From Ancylobacter aquaticus (GTDB lineage Bacteria > Pseudomonadota > Alphaproteobacteria > Rhizobiales > Xanthobacteraceae), in the NCBI RefSeq assembly GCF_004339465.1, contig NZ_SMFY01000001.1, forward strand, positions 682,001 to 746,000: a stretch of 64,000 nucleotides of DNA, read 5' to 3'. This document shows, in pieces, positions 1-8,909 of the stretch. A program made the position numbers and the translations under genes. The number at the start of each line of letters is the position of its first letter. Within the stretch, counting starts at the first letter, position 1. Below the pieces are notes generated by a model. That model ran no database searches. It was not told the DNA's origin and saw only the letters and a program-made list of their open reading frames with translations.

Positions 1-678
1 GCCGCTGTCGTGGTCGCCTATGGCCGCATTCTTCCGCAGGCCATCCTCGACCTGCCGACGCTGGGCTGCCTGAACCTGCACGCCTCGCTGCTGCCACGCT
101 GGCGCGGTGCGGCGCCGATCCAGCGCGCCATCATGGCCGGCGACAGCGAGACCGGGGTCGCCGTGATGAAGATGGAGGCCGGGCTCGACACTGGGCCGGT
201 GGGTCTTGTCGAGCGTGTGGCCATCGGGCCGGACATGACGGCGGGCGAACTGCACGACCGGCTGATGATCGTCGGGGGCGATCTCATGGGACGGGCGCTG
301 GCGGGGTTGCAGCGCGGGGCGCTTTCGTTCCAGCCGCAGCCAGCCGAGGGCGTGACCTATGCCGCCAAGATCGACAAGGGCGAAACCCGCATCGACTGGA
401 GCAAGCCGGCACAGGCGGTGCACGACCATATCCGCGGCCTCTCGCCGTTCCCCGGCGCGTGGTTCGATCTCGCCGGCACGCGGGTGAAGGTGCTGCGCTC
501 GACGCGGACGGACGGCGCCGGCGCCCCCGGCACGCTGCTGGACGGGGCGCTGACCATCGCCTGCGGGGCGGGTGGCGCGGTGCGGCTCGTCGAGGTGCAG
601 AAGGCCGGCAGCCGGGCGATGGCGGCGGACGAGTTCTTGCGCGGCAGTGACCTTGCCGCAGGCATGGTGCTGGCATGA
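1..678 (+). CDS. fmt: methionyl-tRNA formyltransferase, 5'-truncated by window edge
   Basis: The enzyme transfers a formyl group from 10-formyltetrahydrofolate to initiator Met-tRNA in the cytosol. The frame is open from base 1, so the gene enters from outside the window. About 225 codons are present of the usual ~310, so roughly the first 80 residues are missing. The catalytic region is visible: NLHASLLP carries the conserved Asn and His, and GLDTGPV carries the catalytic Asp. The C-terminal tRNA-binding domain begins near [11 protein letters not shown]. The stop codon overlaps the following acetyltransferase gene by 4 bases (ATGA), which implies co-transcription. Family assignment is secure; the true start lies upstream of the window. 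Confidence 0.97.
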   Translation, partial: AAVVVAYGRILPQAILDLPTLGCLNLHASLLPRWRGAAPIQRAIMAGDSETGVAVMKMEAGLDTGPVGLVERVAIGPDMTAGELHDRLMIVGGDLMGRALAGLQRGALSFQPQPAEGVTYAAKIDKGETRIDWSKPAQAVHDHIRGLSPFPGAWFDLAGTRVKVLRSTRTDGAGAPGTLLDGALTIACGAGGAVRLVEVQKAGSRAMAADEFLRGSDLAAGMVLA

Positions 679-1124
679 CGGATATTCGCGCGCTCAACCC
701 CGACGATCACGCGCTCTGGCTGCCGCTCTGGCAGGCCTATCTCACCTTCTACGAGGCCGAGCTTCCCGCCGACGTGACGCAGACGACGTGGCAACGCCTG
801 CTCGACCCCGCCGAGCCGGTGCATGGCGCGCTGGCCTTCGACGAGGGCGGGCAGGCCGTCGGCTTCACCCACTGGTTGTTCCATCGCTCCACCTGGTGGG
901 TAGGCGATGTGTGCTACCTCAACGACCTTTTCGTCGACGCCAGCCAGCGCGGGCGCGGGCTGGGTCAGGCTCTGATCGCCCATGTCGCGGCCGACGCGAC
1001 GGCGAAGGGGAGCCCCAAGGTCTATTGGCTGACGCACGAGACCAACCTGACGGCGCAGCGGCTCTATAATGGCGTGGCCGAGCGCACCGGCTTCATCCAG
1101 TACCGCAAGCCGCTGCAGCCTTGA
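675..1124 (+). CDS. GNAT family N-acetyltransferase
   Basis: This 149-residue protein has the size and layout of a single-domain GNAT acetyltransferase, which uses acetyl-CoA to acetylate an amine. The acetyl-CoA-binding motif A is visible near residues 93-100 as [10 protein letters not shown], preceded by the typical beta strand CYLNDLFVD. The C-terminal half has the usual ETN...A.RLYN....R.GF pattern ([13 protein letters not shown], then RTGFIQY). The ATG overlaps the fmt stop by 4 bases, so translation is probably coupled. The substrate cannot be read from the sequence. Confidence 0.9.
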   Translation: MTDIRALNPDDHALWLPLWQAYLTFYEAELPADVTQTTWQRLLDPAEPVHGALAFDEGGQAVGFTHWLFHRSTWWVGDVCYLNDLFVDASQRGRGLGQALIAHVAADATAKGSPKVYWLTHETNLTAQRLYNGVAERTGFIQYRKPLQP

Positions 1125-1160
1125 GGGCCGGACTGCCGGAGGCCGATCCGGGTCGTGCCA

Positions 1161-1259
1161 TCAGGCGGGCGATCCCGGCTCTCCGCTGCGCTGCGATTGG
1201 AGCGCCTCGCTGGTTTCGGCCGCGAAATCGGGCACGACGTCTCCACGCCGGATGGTCAT
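1161..1259 (-). pseudogene. N-terminal remnant of a peroxiredoxin gene
   Basis: On the minus strand an ATG at 1259 follows a good ribosome site (GGGGAGG). It encodes MTIRRGDVVPDFAAETSE, which closely resembles the first residues of 1-Cys/AhpC-TSA peroxiredoxins (xLRLGDxAPDFxAETTEG). After about 19 residues the similarity stops. The frame reaches a stop with no thioredoxin fold and no peroxidatic cysteine motif (PVCTTE type). It looks like the start of a gene whose body was deleted, leaving its ribosome site intact. The family match is from memory and rests on a short stretch. Confidence 0.5.
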
Positions 1260-1479
1260 GGAGACCTCCCCGAAAAAATCCATCAGCTCGGCGCGGCGGC
1301 GGGTGCAAGGCCGCAATCCTCGCCCTTCTTCCTGAACGTGGAACCGACGCGGCAGGTGCACGTTACCTCAACGGTCGTCTGCCGGCCGCGTCATGCGCGC
1401 GCTGGTGCGGCCGTCGACATCGGGGAAATGCCGTCGCGATCTGCTGGGCAGGTCCGGCATGCTCAAGAGGAGAGGGATC

Positions 1480-1737
1480 ATGCTCAAGATCGTTGTGCTT
1501 TCGCTGGCCACGCTCAGCATCGCAGCCTGCACCACCACGGAACGCCGCGCCACCGGCGGTGCGCTCATCGGTGGCGGCACCGGCGCGGTGATCGGCGGTC
1601 TGGCGGGTGGCGGCACCGGCGCGGCGGTGGGTGCGGCGGTTGGCGCCGGCACGGGCGCTGTGATCGGCGCGGCGACCTCCCCCGGCGACTGCTACGCCTA
1701 TGATCGCTATGGCCGCCGCGTGGCGGTGCGCTGCTGA
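1480..1737 (+). CDS. small glycine-zipper lipoprotein
   Basis: An 85-residue protein starting at the ATG at 1480, behind AAGAGGAGAGGG. A second in-frame ATG at 1459 is less well placed. Residues 1-17 form a lipoprotein signal with lipobox-like SIAAC, so Cys17 is probably lipidated. The middle is a run of GxxxG repeats (GGALIGGGTGAVIGGLAG and similar), typical of glycine-zipper outer-membrane proteins of the YMGG or OmpA-associated type. The end, PGDCYAYDRYGRRVAVRC, carries two cysteines that could pair. It is a stand-alone gene with its own terminator. The exact role is unknown. Confidence 0.8.
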   Translation: MLKIVVLSLATLSIAACTTTERRATGGALIGGGTGAVIGGLAGGGTGAAVGAAVGAGTGAVIGAATSPGDCYAYDRYGRRVAVRC

Positions 1738-1765
1738 CCGCAGGCGCCCAACGAGCTTCGAGAGG

Positions 1766-1787
1766 CGGCCCCCACGCGGGGCCGTTT
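1766..1787 (+). terminator. intrinsic terminator of the glycine-zipper gene
   Basis: A 7-bp perfect stem (CGGCCCC / GGGGCCG) with a 5-base loop lies 28 bases after the lipoprotein stop and is followed by TTT. The U-tract is short but the position fits. Confidence 0.6.
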
Positions 1788-1815
1788 CCACATCAGGGGC
1801 TTTACGGGGAGGCTG

Positions 1816-2436
1816 TTACTGGCTTGCCCACAGCACCCGGGCGATCCAGGCGATTTCGCCGTCCTGCAGCATCCGGTCGGGATGCTCGGGGTTGAGCGAA
1901 CGCAGTTCCACCGTGCGGGCGGTCTGGCGCTTCAGCTCTTTGGCTAGCACCTCGCCCTCCCGGGTCTTCACCACCACCCGGTCGCCGCGCCGGATCGGCG
2001 CTGCGGGCGACACCACGACGACATCGCCGTCGCGGTACAGCGGCAGCATGGAATCGCCCGCGATCTCCAGCGCATAAGCGTGTTCGTCCCCCACATTGGG
2101 AAAGGCGATCTCGTCCCAGGCGCCGCCGACCGGAAAGCCCGCATCGTCGAAAAAGCCGCCTTCGCCCGCCTGGGCGAAACCGATGAGCGGAATGGCGCGA
2201 CGTCCCGAACCATCCATCAGCGCCATGAAATCGTCGAGGCTGGTGCCGGTGGCGGCCAGCACCTTGGCGATGCTCTCAGTGGAGGGCCAGCGCGGCCGCC
2301 CGTCCGGCGCCTCGCGCTTGGAGCGGTTGAAGGTGGTGGCGTCCAGCCCGGCGCGCCGGGCGAGGGCCGAGGCGCTGAGGCCCAGCCGTTCCGCCAGCGT
2401 GTCCAGGGCGCGCCAGATATGCGCGTGGCTGAGCAT
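1816..2436 (-). CDS. XRE/S24 self-cleaving repressor (LexA/CI-like)
   Basis: A 206-residue transcription regulator. Residues 1-75 form a helix-turn-helix domain (RLGLSASALARRAGLDATTFNRSK). Residues 85-205 are a peptidase S24 domain. The catalytic serine is Ser129 in GDSM and the lysine is Lys157 in RVVVKT. An Ala90-Gly91 bond in GFAQAGEGG is a candidate autocleavage site like that of LexA and CI. This is not the cell's LexA, because the DNA-binding domain is of XRE rather than winged-helix type. Proteins of this layout occur as chromosomal stress or prophage-type repressors, but no phage genes are nearby. A palindrome over its own -10 region suggests autorepression. Confidence 0.88.
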   Translation of the reverse strand: MLSHAHIWRALDTLAERLGLSASALARRAGLDATTFNRSKREAPDGRPRWPSTESIAKVLAATGTSLDDFMALMDGSGRRAIPLIGFAQAGEGGFFDDAGFPVGGAWDEIAFPNVGDEHAYALEIAGDSMLPLYRDGDVVVVSPAAPIRRGDRVVVKTREGEVLAKELKRQTARTVELRSLNPEHPDRMLQDGEIAWIARVLWASQ

Positions 2437-2462
2437 GATTCGCGATCGGATTTTTATCTGAT

Positions 2463-2484
2463 GAATAGGAATTATACCCTATTC
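2463..2484 (-). promoter_or_regulatory. operator palindrome over the -10 box of the S24 repressor gene
   Basis: Arms GAATAGG and CCTATTC (7 bp, perfect) flank an 8-base spacer. Read on the minus strand, the spacer and inner arms contain a perfect TATAAT at 2476-2471, with TGGACA at 2497-2492 as a possible -35 box (15-base spacing). The site is 26 bases upstream of the repressor ATG. A repressor bound here would block its own promoter. That the S24 protein is the binder is inference. Confidence 0.6.
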
Positions 2485-2591
2485 CCGCCGCTGTCCAGCC
2501 TCTTTGCCGCGCTTTCGAGGCGTCCGACGGCCGGCTCTGGACAGGGCGCGCGCCCCGCCTAGGATGGCCGCCCTTCGGGGCAAGGGCCGGG

Positions 2592-4037
2592 ATGACACGA
2601 GACGACGCGCCAGACGAGGATACCGAGGCCCTACTGCTGGCGGCGGCGCGCCGTGCCATTGCCTATCGCAGGGCGCTGCCGGCGCACCAGCGGGCGCCGG
2701 CAAGCTATGGCGACTGCGTCGCCGCCTTCGACGAGGCGCTGCCCGAGCAGGGCATGGCGGCGCCAGAGGTGCTGGCGGCGCTGGTGGCGCGGGCTGAGCC
2801 GGGCCTGCACGCTTCCACCGGGCCGCGATTCTTCGGCTGGGTCATCGGCAATTCCCACCCGGTCGGAGTCGCCGCCGACTGGCTGACCGCCGCCTGGGGC
2901 CAGAACACCGCCAATCATGTGGCCGCGCCCGCCGCCGCCGCCGCCGAGACGGTGGCCGCGCGCTGGCTGCTGGAGCTGCTGCGCCTGCCGGCGGAAAGCT
3001 CGGTCGGCTTCGTCACCGGCGCCACCATGGCAAGCTTCGTCGCCCTCGCCGCCGCGCGGGGCGAGGTGCTGGCGCGGGCGGGGTGGGACGTGGAGGCGCA
3101 GGGCCTGTTCGGCGCCCCGCCGGTGCGGGTGCTGATCGGCGAGGAGGCCCACGCCAGTGTCTTTTCCGCCCTACATTATCTCGGCTTCGGCAAGGCGAGC
3201 CTGATCCGCGTGCCGGCCGACGCGCAGGGCGTGATGCAGCCCGCCGCCTTCGAGGAGCGGCTCGCCCGCGACGTGCCCAAAGGCGCGCCGCTGATCGTGG
3301 TGACGCAGGCCGGGCATATCCATAGCGGCGTCACCGACGCCCATGAGCGGCTCGTGCCGCTCGCCCGCGCGCGCGGCGGCTGGGTGCATGTGGACGGCGC
3401 CTTCGGCCTCTGGGCGCGGGCCTGCCCCACGCGCGCGCACCTCGCCTGTGGGGTCGAGGGCGCCGATTCCTGGGCCACGGACGGGCATAAATGGCTGCAG
3501 ACGCCGTTCGATTGCGGCTATGCCATCGTGCGCAATGCCGCCGCCCATCGCCGGGCGATGACGATTGCCGCCAGCTACCTGCCGCCGGTGAGCGAGCATG
3601 AGCGCGACCCTTCCCACTATGTGCCGGAGCTTTCGCGCCGCGCCCGGGGCTTCGCCACCTGGGCGCTGCTGCGCCATTTCGGCCGGGCCGGCATCGCCGC
3701 CATGGTGGAGCGCCATTGCGCGCAGGCGCGGCTGCTGGCGGGGCTGCTCGCCGCCACGCCGGGGATCACGGTGCTGAACGAGGTGGCGCTGAACCAGGTG
3801 GCGGTGCGCTTCGGCGGAGAGGCGGACATCGCCGCCGGCGATACGCTGACCCGCGCCACTCTCGCGGCGGTGCAAGAGGACGGCACCTGCTTCGCCGCCG
3901 GGGCGAACTGGCGGGGGCGCTGGATCATGCGGCTCTCGGTGATCGGCGCCTCTACCACCGATGACGACATCCGCCTCTCCGCGCAGGCCATCATCCAGGC
4001 CTGGCGCCGCGTTGCCAGTGCGGCCGAGGGCGGGTAG
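2592..4037 (+). CDS. PLP-dependent group II decarboxylase family protein
   Basis: A 481-residue PLP enzyme of the group II amino-acid decarboxylase / aspartate aminotransferase superfamily. Near residue 75 the segment [13 protein letters not shown] matches the substrate-binding loop of this family. FVTGATMAS follows around residue 135. The PLP lysine is in [18 protein letters not shown] near residue 300, and the Asp contacting the pyridine ring is in [13 protein letters not shown]. Length is normal. Substrate (aromatic amino acid, glutamate, other) cannot be decided. It stands alone between a divergent regulator and DUF952. Confidence 0.85.
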   Translation: MTRDDAPDEDTEALLLAAARRAIAYRRALPAHQRAPASYGDCVAAFDEALPEQGMAAPEVLAALVARAEPGLHASTGPRFFGWVIGNSHPVGVAADWLTAAWGQNTANHVAAPAAAAAETVAARWLLELLRLPAESSVGFVTGATMASFVALAAARGEVLARAGWDVEAQGLFGAPPVRVLIGEEAHASVFSALHYLGFGKASLIRVPADAQGVMQPAAFEERLARDVPKGAPLIVVTQAGHIHSGVTDAHERLVPLARARGGWVHVDGAFGLWARACPTRAHLACGVEGADSWATDGHKWLQTPFDCGYAIVRNAAAHRRAMTIAASYLPPVSEHERDPSHYVPELSRRARGFATWALLRHFGRAGIAAMVERHCAQARLLAGLLAATPGITVLNEVALNQVAVRFGGEADIAAGDTLTRATLAAVQEDGTCFAAGANWRGRWIMRLSVIGASTTDDDIRLSAQAIIQAWRRVASAAEGG

Positions 4038-4073
4038 GACGGGCCGCGACGGCAATTCGCGGGGGATACGGAC

Positions 4074-4436
4074 ATGGCAGTGGCGCAGGCAACCCTCATC
4101 TACAAGATCGCGCCGCGCACGCTCTGGCAGGCGGCCGAGGCCGCCGGGCGGTTCGAGGGTGCGCCGGTCGACGTGGCGGACGGCTTCACCCATTTCTCGA
4201 CCGCCGGGCAGGTTGCCGAGACGGCGGCCAGGCATTTCGCGGGACAGGACGATCTGCTGCTGGTCGCCATACGCACCGAGCGCCTCGATCCGGCACTGCT
4301 GCGCTGGGAGCCCTCGCGCGGGGGCGACCTGTTCCCCCATCTCTATGGCCCGCTCTCTCTCGACGCGGTGGCCTATACACGCGAGCTGCCGCTGGGCCCG
4401 CATGGGCGCCATGTGTTTCCCGCGCTGGAAGGATGA
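4074..4436 (+). CDS. DUF952 family protein
   Basis: A 120-residue cytosolic protein of the DUF952 family. The family signature is clear: [21 protein letters not shown] at the N-terminus, then [20 protein letters not shown] and [12 protein letters not shown], ending [17 protein letters not shown]952 proteins have an ADP-ribosyltransferase-like fold, but no reaction is established. It ends 4 bases before pyrD, so the two are probably co-transcribed, an arrangement I recall from other Hyphomicrobiales. Confidence 0.88.
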   Translation: MAVAQATLIYKIAPRTLWQAAEAAGRFEGAPVDVADGFTHFSTAGQVAETAARHFAGQDDLLLVAIRTERLDPALLRWEPSRGGDLFPHLYGPLSLDAVAYTRELPLGPHGRHVFPALEG

Positions 4437-4440
4437 CCTC

Positions 4441-5523
4441 ATGAGCCGTCTGCTCGACCTCGCGCTTCCTTTTGCCCGGCTGATGGACCCGGAGACCGCG
4501 CACGGGCTTTCCATCCGCGCGCTGGCCTGCCTGCCGCCCCGGCCCACGCCGGTGGACGATTCCCGTCTCGCCGTCTCGGCCTTCGGCCTCGCCTTTCCCA
4601 ACCCGGTGGGGCTGGCGGCGGGCTTCGACAAGGAAGCGGAGGTGCCGGACGCGATGCTCGGCGCCGGCTTCGGCTTTGTTGAGGTCGGCACCATCACTCC
4701 GCGCCCGCAGCCCGGAAATGCGCGCCCGCGCAATTTCCGCCTCACCGAGGACCGCGCGGTGATCAACCGCTACGGCTTCAACAGCGGCGGGCATGCGCCG
4801 GCGCTGGCGCGGCTCACCGCCCGCAACGCGCGCGGGGCGCCCGGCCTTGTCGGGGTGAATGTCGGGGCCAACAAGGATTCGACGGACCGCGCCGCCGACT
4901 ATGTCTCCGGCATCCGTGCCTTTGCCGGGGTGGCGGGCTATTTCACCGCCAATGTCTCCTCGCCCAACACGCCGGGCCTGCGCGACCTGCAGGAGGAGCA
5001 CGCTCTGGACGAGCTTCTGGCGCGGGTGGTGGAGGCGCGTGACGCGGCCGCCCCCGGCGTGCCGCTGCTGCTGAAGATCGCGCCCGATCTCGCGCTGCCC
5101 CATCTCGACGGCGTGGTGACGGTGGCGCGCCGGCGGCGGATCGACGGGCTGATCGTCTCCAACACCACCATCGCCCGCCCGTCCGGCCTGCGCTCCCCTT
5201 TCAAGGGCGAGACCGGCGGGCTTTCCGGCCGGCCGCTGTTTTCTCTCTCCACCCGCATGCTGGCGGAAACCTATGTGCGGGTGGACGGCGCCTTCCCGCT
5301 GATCGGGGTGGGCGGCATCGACAGCCCCGCCACCGCGCTCGCCAAGATCGAAGCCGGGGCGAGCCTGGTGCAGCTCTATTCCGGGCTGGTCTATGAGGGA
5401 CTGGGGCTGGTGGAGAAGATCAAGGAGGGCCTGGTGGCGCGTCTGGCGCGCGAAAACGCGACGCTCGCAACGCTGACCGGACGCCGCGCGCGCGAACTGG
5501 TGGCGGCGCCGTTCCCGGCTTGA
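4441..5523 (+). CDS. pyrD: dihydroorotate dehydrogenase (quinone), class 2
   Basis: Oxidises dihydroorotate to orotate in pyrimidine synthesis, passing electrons to quinone at the inner membrane. The protein is 360 residues from the ATG at 4441. Class 2 marks are the N-terminal amphipathic helix region ([20 protein letters not shown]) and the FMN barrel starting [29 protein letters not shown] carries the catalytic serine region, and [11 protein letters not shown] and [19 protein letters not shown] bind FMN. It follows DUF952 with a 4-base gap. The stop lies 12 bases before a palindromic repeat. Confidence 0.97.
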   Translation: MSRLLDLALPFARLMDPETAHGLSIRALACLPPRPTPVDDSRLAVSAFGLAFPNPVGLAAGFDKEAEVPDAMLGAGFGFVEVGTITPRPQPGNARPRNFRLTEDRAVINRYGFNSGGHAPALARLTARNARGAPGLVGVNVGANKDSTDRAADYVSGIRAFAGVAGYFTANVSSPNTPGLRDLQEEHALDELLARVVEARDAAAPGVPLLLKIAPDLALPHLDGVVTVARRRRIDGLIVSNTTIARPSGLRSPFKGETGGLSGRPLFSLSTRMLAETYVRVDGAFPLIGVGGIDSPATALAKIEAGASLVQLYSGLVYEGLGLVEKIKEGLVARLARENATLATLTGRRARELVAAPFPA

Positions 5524-5534
5524 GCAATAAGCTG

Positions 5535-5585
5535 GAGCATTTTCTCGTCGCGAAAGTCTGTCAACTTTCGCGGGAAATGCTCTAG
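5535..5585. repeat. palindromic intergenic repeat, family A, copy 1
   Basis: Outer arms GAGCATTT / AAATGCTC enclose a 9-bp perfect stem CGCGAAAGT / ACTTTCGCG with a 6-base loop. The right end, CTCTAG, contains the TAG stop codon of the MATE gene read on the minus strand. Near-identical copies lie at 18852-18905 (inverted) and 26955-27006. Between two convergent genes it may also act as a terminator. Confidence 0.85.
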
Positions 5586-6913
5586 CCGAACGTTCTTCGC
5601 TCCAGCGCCGGCAGCCGCAGCGCCAGAAACACCCCGCGCCCGGAAATGAAGGCGAGATAGGCGAGCCACAGGCCGGTATTGCCGAGCGGCAGCGTCAGCC
5701 ACCAGGCGAGGAAGAACAGCGCCACCGCCGGCAGCATCATGTTGCGCATGTCGCGCGCCCAGGTCGAGCCGGCATAGATGCCGTCATAGGCGAAGGCGGC
5801 GACGCCGAGCAACGGGGTCAGCGCCGCCAGCGGCAGGAAGGCGCGGCCGACCTCGCGCACCTGCTCATTGGCCGAGAGCAGGTCGATCAGCGGTCCGCCT
5901 CCCGCCAGAAGCAGCGCGGAGGCGGGCGCGGCGAAGCCGAAGCCCCAGAACAGAACCAGCCGCACCGCGCGCCGAAAACCAGCCCGGTCCTTCGCCCCCA
6001 CGCTCTGCCCGCAGATCTGTTCGGCGGCGGTGGAGAAACCGTCGAGGAAGAAGGCCGAGACCATGACGATGTTGTAGAGCACCGCATTGGCGGCCAGCGT
6101 CACGTCGTCCTGCCGGGCGCCCTGCGCGGTGAAGAACAGGATCACGCTCATAATCAGCGCGGTGCGGACCATGATGTCGCGGTTCACCGCCACCGTCTCG
6201 ATCAGCCGGGCACGGTCGAGCACGGTGCGCCACGGCACCCGCCAGTCACGGCCCACCAGCCGGGCGGCGGCCATGAGGCCGAACAGCGTGCCGGTGATTT
6301 CCGCCAGCACATTGGCGCTCGCCGCGCCGGCGATGCCGAAATCCCACCACAGCACCAGCAGCACGGTGGCGACCGCGTTCACGGCGGCGATGAGGATCTG
6401 CAGGCCGAGGCCGATATCGGTGCGGGCGATGCCGACCAGCCAGCCGAGCACGGCGAAATTGCCGATGGCGAAGGGCGCCGACAGGATGCGTATGGAGAAA
6501 TAGAGCGTTGCCGCGCTGCGCACCCCCTCGCTGGCGCCCATGCCGAGAAAGGCGAGATCGGCCAGCGGGGCGTGCAGCACGATAAGCACGAGGCCGATGG
6601 CGGCGGCGATCAACAGTGCCCGCACCAGCACGGCGCGCAGTTCCACCCGTTCGCCGCGCCCCAGCGCCTGCGCGGTGAGGCCTGCCGTGCCCATGCGGAT
6701 CGAGCCGAAAATCCAGAAGGCGAAATCGAACAGCAGCGCGCCCAGCGCCACCGCGCCGAGCAGCACCGCATCGCCCAGCCTGCCAATGGCCCCGGTGGCG
6801 ACCAGCCCGAGCACCGGCGTCGTCATCTGCGCCAGCGTCGCCGGCAGCGCGATGGCGAGAAAGCGCCGGGACGTGACCTCGACCCGGCCGGCGAGCGCGA
6901 GGCTCACGCTCAC
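5582..6913 (-). CDS. MATE family efflux transporter
   Basis: A 443-residue inner-membrane protein with about 12 hydrophobic segments in two homologous halves, as in the MATE (DinF-like) family. These proteins export drugs or metabolites in exchange for H+ or Na+. Signature stretches are FLAIALPATLAQMTTPVLGLV at the start of the first half and the equivalent AANAVLYNIVMVSAFFLDGFS, then AAEQICGQSVGAKD, in the second. The start is GTG at 6913, 4 bases after the DUF6460 stop. The TAG stop is provided by a family A repeat. The substrate is unknown. Confidence 0.9.
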   Translation of the reverse strand: MSVSLALAGRVEVTSRRFLAIALPATLAQMTTPVLGLVATGAIGRLGDAVLLGAVALGALLFDFAFWIFGSIRMGTAGLTAQALGRGERVELRAVLVRALLIAAAIGLVLIVLHAPLADLAFLGMGASEGVRSAATLYFSIRILSAPFAIGNFAVLGWLVGIARTDIGLGLQILIAAVNAVATVLLVLWWDFGIAGAASANVLAEITGTLFGLMAAARLVGRDWRVPWRTVLDRARLIETVAVNRDIMVRTALIMSVILFFTAQGARQDDVTLAANAVLYNIVMVSAFFLDGFSTAAEQICGQSVGAKDRAGFRRAVRLVLFWGFGFAAPASALLLAGGGPLIDLLSANEQVREVGRAFLPLAALTPLLGVAAFAYDGIYAGSTWARDMRNMMLPAVALFFLAWWLTLPLGNTGLWLAYLAFISGRGVFLALRLPALERRTFG

Positions 6914-6917
6914 GGGA

Positions 6918-7193
6918 TCAGCGGCCGCGGTTGGCGATGCGCAGGATGAGCCAGAGCGGGATGACGATGACGGCGCCGAGGACGAAATAGCGCCACAGAC
7001 GCTCGATCGCCTCGAAGCTGAAATTGAACAAATGCCGCAGCAGGCTCTCCAGGCTCGAGAGAATGTTCAGCGGGTCGAGCCCCAGCGCGGCAAGTATGAC
7101 GCCGACCACCACCGAGAGCGCGATCAGCCGCAGCAGCACCCAGAAGGGCGAGCCGCCCATCCATCGGGAGAGACTGTTGTTGGTGTCGGCCAT
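6918..7193 (-). CDS. small membrane protein, DUF6460-like
   Basis: A 91-residue protein with two predicted membrane helices, LLRLIALSVVVGVILAAL (about residues 20-38) and RYFVLGAVIVIPLWLILRI (about 68-87). A loop LDPLNILSSLESLLRHLFNF separates them. It resembles the small DUF6460 proteins of Hyphomicrobiales; that name is from memory. It starts just after the ligase stop and precedes the MATE gene with a 4-base gap, so it probably shares their transcript. Function unknown. Confidence 0.75.
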   Translation of the reverse strand: MADTNNSLSRWMGGSPFWVLLRLIALSVVVGVILAALGLDPLNILSSLESLLRHLFNFSFEAIERLWRYFVLGAVIVIPLWLILRIANRGR

Positions 7194-7196
7194 GAA

Positions 7197-8909
7197 TCAG
7201 GCTCCCTCGGCAGGCGAACGCTGCTTCCCTAGCACGGCCGCCGCCCGGCGGGGAGCGTGGCTTTGGTCACCGCCGCCGTCGCCATCGCCGATCATTCGCT
7301 CCAGCGTCTCCAGCCGGTCGGCCTCGCCGGGCGGCTTGTCCCAGCGCAGCCGGGCGATGCGGGGAAAACGCATGGCGAGCCCGGAGCGGTGGCGGGTGGA
7401 GCGGGCCAGCCCCTCGAACGCGACCTCCACCACCAGCCCTTCGGTTTGCGTGTGCACCACCTCGCGCACCGGGCCGAAGCGGTTCACCGTGTGGCGGCGC
7501 ACGAAGCGGTCGATCTCGATCAGCTCGGCATCGGTGAAGCCGAAATAGGCCTTGCCGACCGGCACCAGTTCGCCCGCTTCCGTCCAAACCCCGAAGGTGT
7601 AGTCGGAATAATAGGAGGAACGCTTTCCGTGGCCGCGCTGGGCGTACATCAGCACGGCATCGACGCTGTGCGGGTCGCGCTTCCATTTCCACCATGGGCC
7701 CTTGGGGCGGCCGGGCAGATAAAGACTGTCCGCGCGCTTGAGCATCACCCCTTCCACCGCCTCGGCATCCGCCTCCGCGCCATGGGCGGCGGGGTCGGCG
7801 CGGGCCTCGGCGAGGTCGTCCCAGCTTGCAAACGGCACGAGGGGGGAGAGGTCGAGCCGCCCCTGCGCGGGATGGGCGGCGACCAGCGCCTCCAGCCGCG
7901 CCCGCCGCACCGCGAAAGGGCGTTCGCGCAGATCCTCGTCCGCCTCTACCAGCAGGTCATAGGCGCGGATATGGGCGGGAAACTCCATCAGCAGCTTGGG
8001 CGAGACCGTCTTCCGGTTCAGCCGCTGCTGCAGCACGTTGAAGGACTGCACCCGCCCCTCGCGCAGGATGAGCAGTTCGCCGTCCACCACCCCGTCGAAG
8101 GCCAGCGCTTCGGCAAGGTCGGGGAAGGCGCCGGAAATATCCTCGCCGGTGCGGCTGTAGAGCCGCGTGACGTGCTGCCCGTCCTGCCCCGCCGCTCGCG
8201 CGGCCTGCACGCGTATGCCGTCCCATTTCCATTCGGCGCGGAATTCCGCCGGGTCGAGCCGGCCGATATCCGTCTCTTCAAGCGGATGGGAGAGCATCAC
8301 CGGGCGGAACGGGGCGGGGTCCTCGGTCTCGGGCTTGGGCCCATGCCCCTCGGCCCAGGCGAACAGTTCCAGATAGGGCGGCGTCAGCCCCGGCCAGACC
8401 AGCTCGATCGCGTCCGGCGCGTGGTCGCCCAGTGCCGCCACGGCCGTTTTGGCGAGGCGGGCCGAGACACCGATGCGCAGCCCCCCGGTGATGAGCTTCA
8501 ACAGCGCCCAGCGCCCGGTCTCGTCCAGCCGGTCGAGCAGCGCGGTCAGCACCGCCGGCATCTCGGCGCGGCCTATGTGGGTGAAGGTTTCGACGATGGC
8601 CGAGAGCGGCGGCGGTTCGGTGTCGTTCAGCCCGTGCGGCGCCGGCCACATCAGCGCCACCGTCTCCGAGAGGTCGCCGACATAGTCATAGGAGAGGGCG
8701 AACAGCACCGGGTCGGTGCGCTCGCCGATGAGTTGGCGGATCAGGCCGGGCTTGGCGTTGCGGAAGGACAGCGCGCCGGTGAGCGCCGCCAGCGCCCAGC
8801 CGCGCTCGGGGTCGGGCGTGTGGCGGAAATAATCGGCGATGAGCCGAATCTTGCCGTTGCGGCGCGGCTCATAGGCGAGGCGGTCGAGCAAAGCGGCGAA
8901 ACGGTTCAC
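7197..8909 (-). CDS. ATP-dependent DNA ligase, cisplatin/damage-response type
   Basis: Joins nicked DNA after ATP activation. The start is a GTG at 8909 that overlaps the exonuclease stop (GTGA); the frame is open far upstream but that part is a shadow. The product is 570 residues. An N-terminal helical DNA-binding domain covers about 1-200, including LLKLITGGLRIGVSARLAKTA. The nucleotidyltransferase domain follows, with the catalytic lysine in EWKWDGIRVQ, then YSRTGEDISGAFP, FDGVVDGEL and the KWKRDP motif V. An OB domain is at the end. This is the family found with a dedicated exonuclease, Lhr-like helicase and PdeM phosphoesterase, all of which lie within 7 kb. Confidence 0.92.
   Translation of the reverse strand: MNRFAALLDRLAYEPRRNGKIRLIADYFRHTPDPERGWALAALTGALSFRNAKPGLIRQLIGERTDPVLFALSYDYVGDLSETVALMWPAPHGLNDTEPPPLSAIVETFTHIGRAEMPAVLTALLDRLDETGRWALLKLITGGLRIGVSARLAKTAVAALGDHAPDAIELVWPGLTPPYLELFAWAEGHGPKPETEDPAPFRPVMLSHPLEETDIGRLDPAEFRAEWKWDGIRVQAARAAGQDGQHVTRLYSRTGEDISGAFPDLAEALAFDGVVDGELLILREGRVQSFNVLQQRLNRKTVSPKLLMEFPAHIRAYDLLVEADEDLRERPFAVRRARLEALVAAHPAQGRLDLSPLVPFASWDDLAEARADPAAHGAEADAEAVEGVMLKRADSLYLPGRPKGPWWKWKRDPHSVDAVLMYAQRGHGKRSSYYSDYTFGVWTEAGELVPVGKAYFGFTDAELIEIDRFVRRHTVNRFGPVREVVHTQTEGLVVEVAFEGLARSTRHRSGLAMRFPRIARLRWDKPPGEADRLETLERMIGDGDGGGDQSHAPRRAAAVLGKQRSPAEGA

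Noticed and set aside
1816-2436. Prophage remnant around the S24 repressor
   Set aside because: No integrase, attachment-site repeats or phage structural genes lie in the flanking sequence.
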